DNA of 64,000 nt. Origin: CAZICM01 sp964537685. Lineage in GTDB: Bacteria; Myxococcota_A; Polyangia; Polyangiales; Polyangiaceae. The number at the start of each line of letters is the position of its first letter. Within the stretch, counting starts at the first letter, position 1. The stretch is taken from NCBI GenBank assembly GCA_964537685.1, contig CAZICM010000012.1:124001-188000 (forward strand). Direction: 5' to 3'. The notes below the pieces were generated by a model, which saw only the letters and a list, made by a program, of their open reading frames with translations, was not told where the DNA came from and ran no database searches. The position numbers and the translations under genes are program-made. Below, piece after piece: positions 7,966 to 16,656 of this stretch.

Positions 7966-8949
7966 TTAGGGCTTGTCGGCCGGGGTCTCTTGTTCTTTGG
8001 CTTCGCCCAGCCAGCCGGCCACTGTGGAAAGCGGCAAGGTCCACCGGATATTTACGGCTTCTCCGAGAGGTTCGAGCTCGAGGCCGCGAAAGAGCTCGAC
8101 GTTTTTCTCTGACGAAACATTGTCGCGGAAGGCTGCAATAAAGCGGAAAACGCGCGTGCCGGCGCTTTTGTTTTTCGCGTCGATCACCGCGTTGAGCCTA
8201 AGACCTTCCGGCGATGGAACGATCTGTGCGCGCACGCGAAGAACGCCTTCCAACAGCGATGTGATGGATGGAAATTTTTTCTTGAGCGAGGCCGAGAATT
8301 TTGAAGGCCGCAAATCGAGGCTCACGAGCCCCACGGCCTTTGGATCGCCCCTGTGGATATCGGGCCCGCTCTGCAACACGCGCATCACGCTGTCGACTTC
8401 GACCGGCGAGCTAAAGAGCAAGAGCGCGGGATTGGTGCGCACCACGCGCGAGATAGAAGCTCTCCGATCGCTTTCCACGCGCTCCCACAAGCTCACGCCT
8501 TCGAGCTGGGACGGCAATCTTCGGTAGGAAAGCGATCGATCGAGCAGTGCATCGCCGGCCTTTCCTTCGACGACGATCACACGGTCTCCGGCTTCCCAAT
8601 CCGAAAGCCTTAAACCCACCCATACAAGCCCGGCCTGTTCGATGGCCGAGACGAGTTCTTCTTCGCCCGGTTCAGCACCGTCCTCGCGCTGAAAGGCCCG
8701 TTTCGACAGGCTGCGCGCAGCATCCGGGCCCAGAGAAGCCTTCATCCGGGCCACATCCACGCGAAGCACCAGATCGAGATCCCCGGGGATAAGTTCCGCT
8801 GCCTCGAAATCCACGGCGCTGCGAGGCGCTGTTCCTTGGTCTTTCGCCGCTGTTTTTTCTTTTCCCGGGTCCGAGCCGCAGGAGGCCGTCATGGGCGCCG
8901 CGAACAGCACACATAATAAAAACCCTACAAATTCCGGCCTACGGCGCAC
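7966..8949 (-). CDS. lipoprotein of unknown function, between cmk and rpsA
   Basis: The 327-residue protein starts at a GTG that overlaps the end of cmk by 11 bases, with a GGGG ribosome site just upstream. The signal peptide ends in the lipobox MTASC, so the mature protein is lipid-anchored. The domain begins ELIPGDLDLVLRVDVARMK and contains DRVIVVEGKAGD and NPALLLFSSPVEVDSVMRVL. This resembles the plan of the downstream membrane protein (6855-7937) but with low identity. No catalytic motif is visible. Coupling to cmk implies expression with a core block, although an envelope role is suggested by its export. Confidence 0.75.
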   Translation of the reverse strand: MRRRPEFVGFLLCVLFAAPMTASCGSDPGKEKTAAKDQGTAPRSAVDFEAAELIPGDLDLVLRVDVARMKASLGPDAARSLSKRAFQREDGAEPGEEELVSAIEQAGLVWVGLRLSDWEAGDRVIVVEGKAGDALLDRSLSYRRLPSQLEGVSLWERVESDRRASISRVVRTNPALLLFSSPVEVDSVMRVLQSGPDIHRGDPKAVGLVSLDLRPSKFSASLKKKFPSITSLLEGVLRVRAQIVPSPEGLRLNAVIDAKNKSAGTRVFRFIAAFRDNVSSEKNVELFRGLELEPLGEAVNIRWTLPLSTVAGWLGEAKEQETPADKP

Positions 8950-9667
8950 CCTCTGCCCCGCCGTTCATCGCCTGTTCAACGGTCCGGACGCGCTCTTCCA
9001 TTTCATCCAAAATCGACTCCACGCCGCGTCCTGTGGAATCGATCTCGATGGCATCGGAAGCCTTGCGCAGCGGTGCCACGGCCCGCTCGTAGTCTGCCCG
9101 ATCGCGGGCGACGACATCGGCCCGAGTCTCTTCGAGGCTGGTTTCAATGCCTTTCTTTGAATCCTCGGCAAAGCGCCTCGCCGCCCGCTCATCGGCCGAT
9201 GCCGTGAGAAAAAACTTCGCCTCGGCGTCGGGAAAAACCACCGTTCCAATATCGCGGCCCTCCAGCACAACACCGCCTTGGCTGCCCGCCTCGCGCTGAA
9301 ATTCAAGCAAGGCCGCGCGCACCGCTGGCACCGCCGAAACCCGGCTCGCACCCTGGCTGATCTCGGGCGTGCGAATCGCCTGCGATACATCTTCGCCCAA
9401 CAGCAGCACCCGCGTTCCCGCCCCGCCCCGCTCCAAGCGAATGGCCTTTTCGCGGGCGAGACGCTCACACAGCCGCCCCAGCCCCTCTGCATCCTGCACG
9501 TCAATGGATGCCTGCTTCGCGGCCAGGGCTACTGTCCTGTAGATCGCGCCCGTATCGACATGCGTGTAGCCAAGCCTATCGGCCAAGCGCCTGGCCACCG
9601 TGCTTTTTCCCGCGCCCGCAGGGCCATCGATGGCCACACGCGGCCTTCGCCTTTCTCCTTCACTCAT
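8939..9667 (-). CDS. cmk: cytidylate kinase
   Basis: This 242-residue protein has the P-loop GPAGAGKSTVARRLA (about residues 14-28) followed by YTHVDTGAIYRTVAL. The later LEGRDIGTVVFPDAEAKFFL and RDRADYERAVAPL motifs are diagnostic of CMP kinase. The enzyme phosphorylates CMP and dCMP using ATP. Its ATG overlaps the aroA stop codon (ATGA), so translation is coupled. The order aroA-cmk, with rpsA nearby, is widely conserved in proteobacteria and relatives. The length is slightly above the usual 220-230 residues. Confidence 0.96.
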   Translation of the reverse strand: MSEGERRRPRVAIDGPAGAGKSTVARRLADRLGYTHVDTGAIYRTVALAAKQASIDVQDAEGLGRLCERLAREKAIRLERGGAGTRVLLLGEDVSQAIRTPEISQGASRVSAVPAVRAALLEFQREAGSQGGVVLEGRDIGTVVFPDAEAKFFLTASADERAARRFAEDSKKGIETSLEETRADVVARDRADYERAVAPLRKASDAIEIDSTGRGVESILDEMEERVRTVEQAMNGGAEGAP

Positions 9668-11091
9668 GCTGGAGCGTCCGTTCCTTCCCCCATGCCTTGG
9701 CTAACCGAAAGATGCGCGCCCAACGCCCGCAGCGTTCCCGCAAAGCGAGGAAAACTCGTGGCGATGCAATCCGCGTCCCGAATCCGGCAAGGGCCATCCG
9801 CGCAGAGCGCAAGCAGGGCGGCGCTCATGGCCACGCGATGATCGCCCCGAGAAGACACATCGGCGGCGCGAAGTTTGTGCGGGGCCGGTTTTCCTGTGAC
9901 CGAGAGACCATCGGCATGTTCTTCACAGGCCACGCCAAACGCATCGAGCACGGCTTTCATCGCTTGAATGCGATCGCTCTCTTTGTGGCGCAGCTCTCCC
10001 GCATCCCAGAAGCGCGTTGTACCCGCCGCACGCGCCGCAAGCGCACATAAAACCGGCATTTCGTCGATGGCTCTCAACAAAATCTCTCCACCGATGGAGC
10101 GCGCCGAAAGCGTTCCAAATGCCGCGCCGCACTCTCCCCACGGCTCACCCATCGCCGTCCCCTTTGCCTCCGCCAAACACAAGCCTCCCATATCCCGGAG
10201 CAGCTCTAAAAAGCCTGTGCGCGTTGGATTCAAACCGACCCGCCTCAGTTCCACGCGGCTATCGGGCACAAGCATCGCAGCGGCCAGCAAAAAAGCCGCC
10301 GATGAAAAATCACCCGGCAGCTCCAGCTCAAAGGCCGAAAGCGTCCCGCCCCACTGGTCCGCATCGAGCTGAACCAGCGCGCCGACCGTTTGAACAGGCA
10401 CACCCAATGCGCTCAGCATTCGCTCCGTATGATCGCGGGAAACCATCGGCTCGGAAACGTAGGTTGGACCATCGGCGTACAGTCCCGAAAGCAAAATCGC
10501 GCTCTTTACCTGGGCACTCGCGGACGGCATTTCATATTCGAGGCCGCTTAAAATATAGGGTTCAGGCAGCGGGCCGATCTCGAGCGGCGCTGTAATCTCC
10601 CCAATTTTCCCAGCAGCGCGCTTTCCTTCGATGCGCGCTCCGCGCATCCGGAGCGGTCTCGCTACGCGTTCCATTGGCCTTGCGCTGAGCGATGCATCGC
10701 CGACAAGCTTTGAGAAGAAACGCTGCGCGGAAAGCACACCGCACAGAAGCCGCATCGACGTTCCGGAATTGCCGCAATCGATAGGCTCTTGAGAAGCCTT
10801 TAGGCCCCACAGACCCCGGCCGCCGATCTCGATCGCATCACCCGCTTGAAAGGGCGATTCGATCGGACGCTGCTCGCCCCGGGCGGACATCACCCGCACA
10901 TTCACCGAAAGCGAACGCAGTGCATTCAGCGTCGCGCGCACATCGGCTCCCATCGCGCCGCCTTGGATGCGGCTCGTTCCGCCGGCGAGGGCCGCGAACA
11001 TCAAGGCCCGGTGAGCAATGCTTTTATCGCCGGGTACCGAAACACGCCCGATCAAAGGCGAGTTCGCTGGATGCACAATGAGATCCGCCAC
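9664..11091 (-). CDS. aroA: 3-phosphoshikimate 1-carboxyvinyltransferase (EPSP synthase)
   Basis: The 475-residue protein has the EPSP synthase landmarks in order: GDKSIAHRALMFAALAGG (about 20-37), DCGNSGTSMRLLCG, SAQVKSAILLSGLYADG, VSRDHTERML, LRHKESDRIQAMKAVL and SRGDHRVAMSAALLAL. It joins PEP to shikimate-3-phosphate in aromatic amino acid synthesis. The start is a GTG (VADLIVHPAN). It is about 40 residues longer than typical enzymes, mostly in loops. It is the first gene of a coupled minus-strand block with cmk. Confidence 0.96.
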   Translation of the reverse strand: MADLIVHPANSPLIGRVSVPGDKSIAHRALMFAALAGGTSRIQGGAMGADVRATLNALRSLSVNVRVMSARGEQRPIESPFQAGDAIEIGGRGLWGLKASQEPIDCGNSGTSMRLLCGVLSAQRFFSKLVGDASLSARPMERVARPLRMRGARIEGKRAAGKIGEITAPLEIGPLPEPYILSGLEYEMPSASAQVKSAILLSGLYADGPTYVSEPMVSRDHTERMLSALGVPVQTVGALVQLDADQWGGTLSAFELELPGDFSSAAFLLAAAMLVPDSRVELRRVGLNPTRTGFLELLRDMGGLCLAEAKGTAMGEPWGECGAAFGTLSARSIGGEILLRAIDEMPVLCALAARAAGTTRFWDAGELRHKESDRIQAMKAVLDAFGVACEEHADGLSVTGKPAPHKLRAADVSSRGDHRVAMSAALLALCADGPCRIRDADCIATSFPRFAGTLRALGAHLSVSQGMGEGTDAPA

Positions 11092-11133
11092 AGGCGCGCA
11101 TTAGCAGAAGCGCGAGGGGCCGCGAATATCTAA

Positions 11134-12609
11134 TCAAAATGCGGGAAGGCAGAATGGCTGTTCTTCATCGGCGCAGAGGATTTGAACGGCCTGACGACCG
11201 GACATCAGCGCCGTTGGCACGCCTCCTCCAGGCTCCACCCATTGTCCAGCCATATAGAAACCGGAAAGCCCAGGCAGTTTTTTATTGATATGCCCAAAGA
11301 AAGAATCGGCATTGGGCATCCAGCCTTCATAGGCGCCGAGATACGAGCGGGCCGCGTTCCAAAACGTGAGCGGCGTCGCGACATCGATCATCCGAACGGC
11401 CGATGAAATACCGGGCAGATGAGGCTCGAGCTGCTCCAGCGCTAGAGCCGCAACGGCATCTTTTTCGGCGCCATAGCGCGTGCCCCGCTTCGCCCACCAC
11501 GGATATTCCGTGGCCAGCATCACCTGAACCACCGAATGTCCAGCCGGAGCAAATGCCGGATCGTCGTTGTACACGCGCACATACAGCGAATCGTTTTTAA
11601 AGCCGCCGACTTCAAAAGGTTCGATTCCATCGAGAATCAGTGTGGATGGCACATCCGCAAAGGGCATCGCCACGCCAAAGCTGGCAAGCACGATGGGCTG
11701 AAATAGCTTCCATGTCTCCAGCCGCTTTCGCGTCTCGTCCGCGCCATAACGGCCTCCCAACAGCCTCAGCACCGTTTCAGGCGCGCTCGATGTCGAAATG
11801 ACGAGATCGGCATCCATCATCGTGCCATCCGACAGGCGTACTCCGCAAACACGATCGTTTTTTACAACAATTTCATCGACTGTTGTATGTAAACGTTCAT
11901 CGCCGCCCAGCCGGTGATAGGCATCGATCAGCGCATCGCGGAAAGGCCCTGTTCCTCCGAGCGGCCTTGAAAAAAATCCGCGCCCCAAATAACCGAACAT
12001 CATCAGCAAAAAGAGGGTCGCGGCTTCTTCGGGAATTATTTTCGTAAAGAATCGCCGCAGCACCGAAGATTGAATGTGATCCTCGCAATAAACGCCCAGC
12101 TCTTTTCGAAAATGCACCATCGAGCCCAAATCCCGCCGCATATCCCAAAACATTGAGAACGCATCCCGGAGGGTTGCAAGCTCGGGCGGCGTATCGAAGC
12201 CCACTTTTATTTCTGCAATTCGATCGGACATTTCTTCAATCCGTCGAATTTCTTCTTCATCGCCCCGCGACAAGGCGCATAGTTTTTCAAACATGGCGGG
12301 GATATCGCTCGTAATCGGAATTTCAAGCCCTTCGCGTATATTTTTATAGGTTGCGAAATGATCGAGAACGCGAACGGGAACCTTGGGAAAAATTCCGAGT
12401 TCTTGATACAATCGATCAAATTGGCCGCCGGTTAGCCAATGAATACAGCCGTCGATTGTATACGGACCGCGCTCCCAGGCCGTGCAAACACCGCCGAGCG
12501 CAAGGTTATGTTCGATGATGGTTGAGCGAAAACCGCTCGATCTCGCGTAAATTCCAGCCGACAGGCCCGCTAAGCCACCACCGATAATGAGGATGTGCTT
12601 TTCATTCAT
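11134..12609 (-). CDS. FAD-dependent phytoene desaturase/retinol saturase-like oxidoreductase
   Basis: The 491-residue flavoprotein opens with a dinucleotide-binding motif (ILIIGGGLAGLSAGIYA, about 6-22) and LGGVCTAWERGPYTIDGCIHWL. It closes with the carotenoid-oxidoreductase signature GLSGFYMAGQWVEPGGGVP, followed by a helix (ALMSGRQAVQIL). This layout fits the CrtI/CrtO/retinol saturase branch of NAD(P)/FAD amine-oxidase-like enzymes. The substrate is unknown, because no other carotenoid gene lies nearby and family members also act on non-carotenoid polyenes. A GGGGG stretch precedes the ATG. It runs toward aroA with a 42-base gap. Confidence 0.85.
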   Translation of the reverse strand: MNEKHILIIGGGLAGLSAGIYARSSGFRSTIIEHNLALGGVCTAWERGPYTIDGCIHWLTGGQFDRLYQELGIFPKVPVRVLDHFATYKNIREGLEIPITSDIPAMFEKLCALSRGDEEEIRRIEEMSDRIAEIKVGFDTPPELATLRDAFSMFWDMRRDLGSMVHFRKELGVYCEDHIQSSVLRRFFTKIIPEEAATLFLLMMFGYLGRGFFSRPLGGTGPFRDALIDAYHRLGGDERLHTTVDEIVVKNDRVCGVRLSDGTMMDADLVISTSSAPETVLRLLGGRYGADETRKRLETWKLFQPIVLASFGVAMPFADVPSTLILDGIEPFEVGGFKNDSLYVRVYNDDPAFAPAGHSVVQVMLATEYPWWAKRGTRYGAEKDAVAALALEQLEPHLPGISSAVRMIDVATPLTFWNAARSYLGAYEGWMPNADSFFGHINKKLPGLSGFYMAGQWVEPGGGVPTALMSGRQAVQILCADEEQPFCLPAF

Positions 12610-12720
12610 GGCCCCCAGGATTTGGCAATGGACGTGCCATCCATTTCGGGCTCAAAGCCGCGATCGGGTTGATGGGCGGCGTGCAGCGTCTGCGCGGAGG
12701 AGCGAAAAAGATGCGGTTTG

Positions 12721-13752
12721 TTATCCAACTTTTAGGAGGCGCAAACGCTCTTGTTCCCGGACGGCGCCCATTCGCGACTCCACACCGGAACCCGGGCGAA
12801 TGGCCGGACGCCTTCGCACAGGCTGATTCAATCGGGCCCCTTCCAGCAGGGCTTCGCATAGATCCCCAAATCCGTAGCCGGCCGCGGATGCAATCTTGGC
12901 AAACAGCGATGAGGGCGTGAGCACTGGCATCGTATTGACTTCCAATACATACTCATTTTCACCGGCTGTCACAATGACATCGACCAAACACGCTCCAGAC
13001 GCACCAACGGCCTGCGCAGCCCGAAGCGCTAAATTCAATACGCCCCGATAACGCGCCGGAGTCAGGCGGGAGGGCGAAATACAATCATCGTTTTGAGATC
13101 CAATCTTATCATTATCTCCCCCTTTAGGCACAATCTCGACGGCGCCGAGCACCTGGCCATCCAAGATGCCGACATTGATTTCCGTGCCAGCCACAAAGCG
13201 TTCCACCACGGCCATATCGTCGTATTCGAAGGCATGATTGACGGCCCGCGCGAGCTCGGACGCCTCGCACACCTTGGTGACGCCGGTGCCTCCGCTTTCG
13301 CCGCAAGGCTTTACAACGGCCGGATATCCAAAATAGCCGTGCACGCCGTCGATATTGTCGAGATCGCCGGTTGTTATCGAATAATAGGGAGGCGTGGGCA
13401 CATTGTGCAGGCGGAACAGTTCTTTCGCCTTCAGCTTGTCCATCGAAAGCGCGCTCGCGAGCACACCCGAGCCGGTATAGGGAATCTGCGCAAGCTCCAA
13501 AAGACCTTGAATACAGCCGTCTTCGGCGCGGCGCCCGGACAGCGCAATAAACGCGACATCAATTCCCGTCGTCATCAGCATCGAGCCGACTTCGGCGCCA
13601 AAACTTTCACCGAGCAAAATGCGGACAACTTCATATCCGCGGGCCTCCAGGACTTCCGCCACACTCGTGCCCGCCCGCTGCGATGCCTCGCGCCCATTGG
13701 ACGTGCCGCCCATGATGACGCCGACGCGCTTTCGGATCTGTCGCATTTTCAT
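12721..13752 (-). CDS. ddl: D-alanine--D-alanine ligase family protein
   Basis: The protein has the Ddl ATP-grasp layout. VGVIMGGTSNGREASQRAG (about 7-25) matches the N-terminal GG-S-EREVS motif. ALSMDKLKAKELF precedes the ATP-grasp lobe. FGYPAVVKPCGESGGTGVTKV is the nucleotide loop, VERFVAGTEINVGILD lies in the core, and EVNTMPVLTPSSLFAKIA holds the Mg-binding Glu/Asn. It makes the D-Ala-D-Ala dipeptide for peptidoglycan. The start is at MKMRQIRK because a GAAGGA site lies 4-5 bases upstream, whereas the longer frame (MVLKEGT...) has none. No mur genes lie nearby, so a role as an accessory dipeptide ligase is also possible. Confidence 0.88.
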   Translation of the reverse strand: MKMRQIRKRVGVIMGGTSNGREASQRAGTSVAEVLEARGYEVVRILLGESFGAEVGSMLMTTGIDVAFIALSGRRAEDGCIQGLLELAQIPYTGSGVLASALSMDKLKAKELFRLHNVPTPPYYSITTGDLDNIDGVHGYFGYPAVVKPCGESGGTGVTKVCEASELARAVNHAFEYDDMAVVERFVAGTEINVGILDGQVLGAVEIVPKGGDNDKIGSQNDDCISPSRLTPARYRGVLNLALRAAQAVGASGACLVDVIVTAGENEYVLEVNTMPVLTPSSLFAKIASAAGYGFGDLCEALLEGARLNQPVRRRPAIRPGSGVESRMGAVREQERLRLLKVG

Positions 13753-13863
13753 CGTTCCTTCCTTCAAAACCATGATGCCGGTATGGCGGATATTGCCGAA
13801 CCGCTTTGAGTGATGCGGTTCTGTGCGCTTTTGAGGCCCGTATCAGTGCGATCCCGGGGGGTC

Positions 13864-13891
13864 AAAAAAACGGCGCGTTATTTGTTCGCCG
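13864..13891 (-). terminator. rho-independent terminator after the radical SAM gene
   Basis: On the minus strand CGGCG and CGCCG (13887-13891 and 13871-13875) form a short stem around an 11-base loop, followed directly by seven T residues. It starts 5 bases beyond the stop codon of the tandem radical SAM gene and separates it from ddl. Confidence 0.75.
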
Positions 13892-13895
13892 GGCT

Positions 13896-15707
13896 TTAAA
13901 AACGCTGCAAACCGAGTTCGGCCGTTCCATACAACGTCGCGTATGCGCGCCGAATGCCAAAGCAGCGCTCCGAGAGCGCGCAGTCCGCGCAGGCTTCGGT
14001 CTTCATAAATTCTCCGCCGCTGTCGGGGGCGGGCGGCAGATGTTCGAAAGCGCTTAAATAAGGCGTTAAATCCGCTGGTATTTGGCAAAGCGGAAGGCCG
14101 CACATGGATTCAAACCCCCGAATTTCAACCCCTCGATCGCGGGCTCTTCGCAGGCCCTCTCTCAGAAAGGGCATCATCTCCGAAAAGCGGGGAATCAGAG
14201 CCTTGTCATAAGGCACGACATCCGTTGACGCGGCCACATGCGACACCGTCACCGATGCCTGCGGCCAGCGCCCGGCCACCATGTCGATGTATCCAGGAAA
14301 ATCGCTTGTATTGGCCGCGCAAAACACAAAATTCAGCGAGAGTTTCGCTCGGGTTTTGGCCGCTTCATCAACACCCAGCACGGTCTTTTCAAAGGTGCCC
14401 GGCGCTTCGGTGATTCGGTCGGAAAGTTCGGCGTTCGATCCGTGAAGCGAGATGAAGAAAACGTCGACGCCCTCTTCTACAAGGCGCCGCGCAAAGCCCG
14501 GCTCGGACAGCCGAATGGCATTGGTCTGCAGGACAATTTCCCGGACACCCGATGCGCGGCCCAGCCGAATGTATTCAACGAGCTTTGGCTGAAGGGTCGG
14601 CTCGCCTCCTGAAAGCGTCAAAATGCCTTGGATTGCGCCTATTTCTTCGATCGCCGAGACAATGGCTTGCTCGGGCGGAGGAGGAAGGTGCGTCGACACA
14701 AAACAGAAACGGCAGCTCTGATTGCAGTGAAATTGAATGCGCACCACATGATCGCGCAGCGTTGTTCCATCGCTCCGCCTTCGGATCTCACGGGTTACGA
14801 GTTCCCTATCGATTTGCTCTTCCACCGTACCCACCATGGAGAGGCGCCTCCTTGTTCGCTCGCTCGTCATGGGCCGCACTTCAAAATGAGGTTCGCGCTC
14901 AAGCAAATCGGCTCTGAGGCCCGGACATCTATCGCGCACGGCACATGGATCGCATGCCGGCGGATGGGAAAATTGAGGGCGATGCGCGCCTCCGCGGGTG
15001 AGCGAAAATAGATGTGCCACTTTGCGCGGTTCTTGAAATGTGCAGGGAGGAAGCGGAACGGATTGATCCAAGGTGGCGATCAGCCCAATGGCTTTTGCCT
15101 CTTCGCAAAACAGTTCGATGGCGTTTGCCGCCTCGCGGGCCGAGACCAGTTCTTCCCCGCGGGGAGAGCGGTGAGGCACGAAGAAAACGGCTCTCTGGAT
15201 GGGCAGCGCCGACTGTTGCAGATGGCGCGGCCAAACAGGAAGCTCGACGAGATTGGAGCGCACAACGGGAATGGCTGCGTGAACGGAAATACCCGCCGCG
15301 GCGAGCCCGGAAATCGCGGCGATCGTTCGTTCAAACCCGCCTTGATCCCGGCTGATCCGGTCGGCCGCTTCACCCCATGCAGGCAGATGAGCGCGCGCCG
15401 CCGAAAGCCCGGCGCGGCGCAGCGCTTGAACGCGGGCAGAATCGATCAGCGCTCCGTTGGTCTCCAGCGTTACGCGGGCCGCACCCATGGCCACGGCCTG
15501 AGCAACGAGATGAGGCAAATCCCGCCTTAGCGTGGGTTCACCGCCCGTCAGCACAATCTCCGAAGCGCCCTGTTGAAGTGCCTCCCGGATGCGAAAGAGC
15601 ACGCGCTCAAAGCCCGCCACGCTTGCCCGTTCAGACGGTCTCCGCACATCGCAGAACGCACAATGCTGATTGCAGGTTTCGTTGGTCAGAACCCGAACAG
15701 CCCGCAT
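13896..15707 (-). CDS. tandem (two-domain) radical SAM protein
   Basis: The 603-residue protein holds two complete radical SAM domains. The first has CNQHCAFC (C12, C16, C19) and TGGEPTL (about 54-60). The second has CNQSCRFC (C328, C332, C335) and SGGEPTL (about 366-372). Each half also ends in a C-x2-C-x5-C motif: CDPCAVRDRC at 252-261 and CADCALSERC near the C-terminus, followed by FGIRRAYATLYG. This suggests an auxiliary Fe-S cluster of SPASM/twitch type in both halves. An internal duplication or fusion is the simplest reading. Radical SAM enzymes cleave S-adenosylmethionine to start radical chemistry; the substrate here is unknown. An upstream GGAG supports the ATG. No peptide precursor gene is evident next to it. 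Confidence 0.85.
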   Translation of the reverse strand: MRAVRVLTNETCNQHCAFCDVRRPSERASVAGFERVLFRIREALQQGASEIVLTGGEPTLRRDLPHLVAQAVAMGAARVTLETNGALIDSARVQALRRAGLSAARAHLPAWGEAADRISRDQGGFERTIAAISGLAAAGISVHAAIPVVRSNLVELPVWPRHLQQSALPIQRAVFFVPHRSPRGEELVSAREAANAIELFCEEAKAIGLIATLDQSVPLPPCTFQEPRKVAHLFSLTRGGAHRPQFSHPPACDPCAVRDRCPGLRADLLEREPHFEVRPMTSERTRRRLSMVGTVEEQIDRELVTREIRRRSDGTTLRDHVVRIQFHCNQSCRFCFVSTHLPPPPEQAIVSAIEEIGAIQGILTLSGGEPTLQPKLVEYIRLGRASGVREIVLQTNAIRLSEPGFARRLVEEGVDVFFISLHGSNAELSDRITEAPGTFEKTVLGVDEAAKTRAKLSLNFVFCAANTSDFPGYIDMVAGRWPQASVTVSHVAASTDVVPYDKALIPRFSEMMPFLREGLRRARDRGVEIRGFESMCGLPLCQIPADLTPYLSAFEHLPPAPDSGGEFMKTEACADCALSERCFGIRRAYATLYGTAELGLQRF

Positions 15708-15735
15708 GTCCTGCTCCGCGCTCTGAAGATCGTTT

Positions 15736-16569
15736 TCAAATCAATTCCACGACAACGGCGCTGATGTTGTCCCGGCCCCCGCGCTCATTGGCGAGCTCAA
15801 TGAATCGCTCCACCGCGGAGGCGCCTCCAAGTGCGGCGATCGCAGGAATTTCGTCGGGCACAAGATAGCCATGAAGCCCGTCCGAACAGAGCAAGTAGCG
15901 ATCGCCGGGCTGAACTGGATACACACCGGTATCCACTTCGACATACTCGTGATTGCCCACCGACCGGGTAATCACATTCCTGAAAGGCGAATGCCGCGCT
16001 TCATCGGGCGTCAAAATGCCCTGTTTGATCTGCCAGGCAATCAGCGTGTGATCCTCGGTCATCTGGGTCACAGCATCATCGCGAATCCGATAAATGCGGC
16101 TATCGCCGACCTGCCCCGTCACCAGCGAATCCCCAATGAACAGCGCAACCGAAATCGTCGTTCCCATGCCGGCCTTGGACTGATCCAATTCGCCCATCGC
16201 AAAAATCATGTACGTCGCCGCTTGAATCGCGCTCTCCAGCATCCGGCAAGCCGCAAGGCCCACTTCGTCGGACAGAGGCGGCTCCGTCGAGCCAATGCCA
16301 ATCAGGCCCCGCTTCACCATGCCGAACACGGTGTCGACGGCTTCCTGGCTCGCGATTTCGCCGGCCGCATGCCCGCCCATTCCGTCCGCCACCATGTACA
16401 ACTGAAGCGTGTCATCGCAGAAAAACGAATCCTCGTTCTCCTTGCGGTGCCGGCCCACATCCGACTTCGCGAACGAGCGCGTCGCGGCGCGATACGGCGA
16501 TTTCTGAGCGGATCTATCCTGCTTATGCTTGAGAAGGGGCAGATCTGGCAATGTCGGTTTGTCGCGCAA
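15736..16569 (-). CDS. PP2C-family Ser/Thr protein phosphatase
   Basis: The 277-residue protein shows the PP2C/Stp1 motifs in order: DVGRHRKENEDSFF (about 37-50), ADGMGGHAAGE (61-71, metal-binding Asp), GDSRIYRIRDDAVTQMTEDH, LLCSDGLHGYL and GGRDNISAVVVEL near the end. It would dephosphorylate Ser/Thr residues as partner to Hanks-type kinases such as the one encoded at 24.3 kb. The start is a TTG with a GAGG site about 7 bases upstream; no suitable ATG precedes the first motif. A 28-base gap separates it from the radical SAM gene on the same strand. It is divergent from the FIST gene. Confidence 0.93.
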   Translation of the reverse strand: MRDKPTLPDLPLLKHKQDRSAQKSPYRAATRSFAKSDVGRHRKENEDSFFCDDTLQLYMVADGMGGHAAGEIASQEAVDTVFGMVKRGLIGIGSTEPPLSDEVGLAACRMLESAIQAATYMIFAMGELDQSKAGMGTTISVALFIGDSLVTGQVGDSRIYRIRDDAVTQMTEDHTLIAWQIKQGILTPDEARHSPFRNVITRSVGNHEYVEVDTGVYPVQPGDRYLLCSDGLHGYLVPDEIPAIAALGGASAVERFIELANERGGRDNISAVVVELI

Positions 16570-16656
16570 AATAGTGCCTCAAAGCGTATCGGATGTGCGC
16601 ATCTTCTGTCGAGACCGCTCTCGGTCCTCTAACATTCTCCGTGTGGGAGCCCTGTC

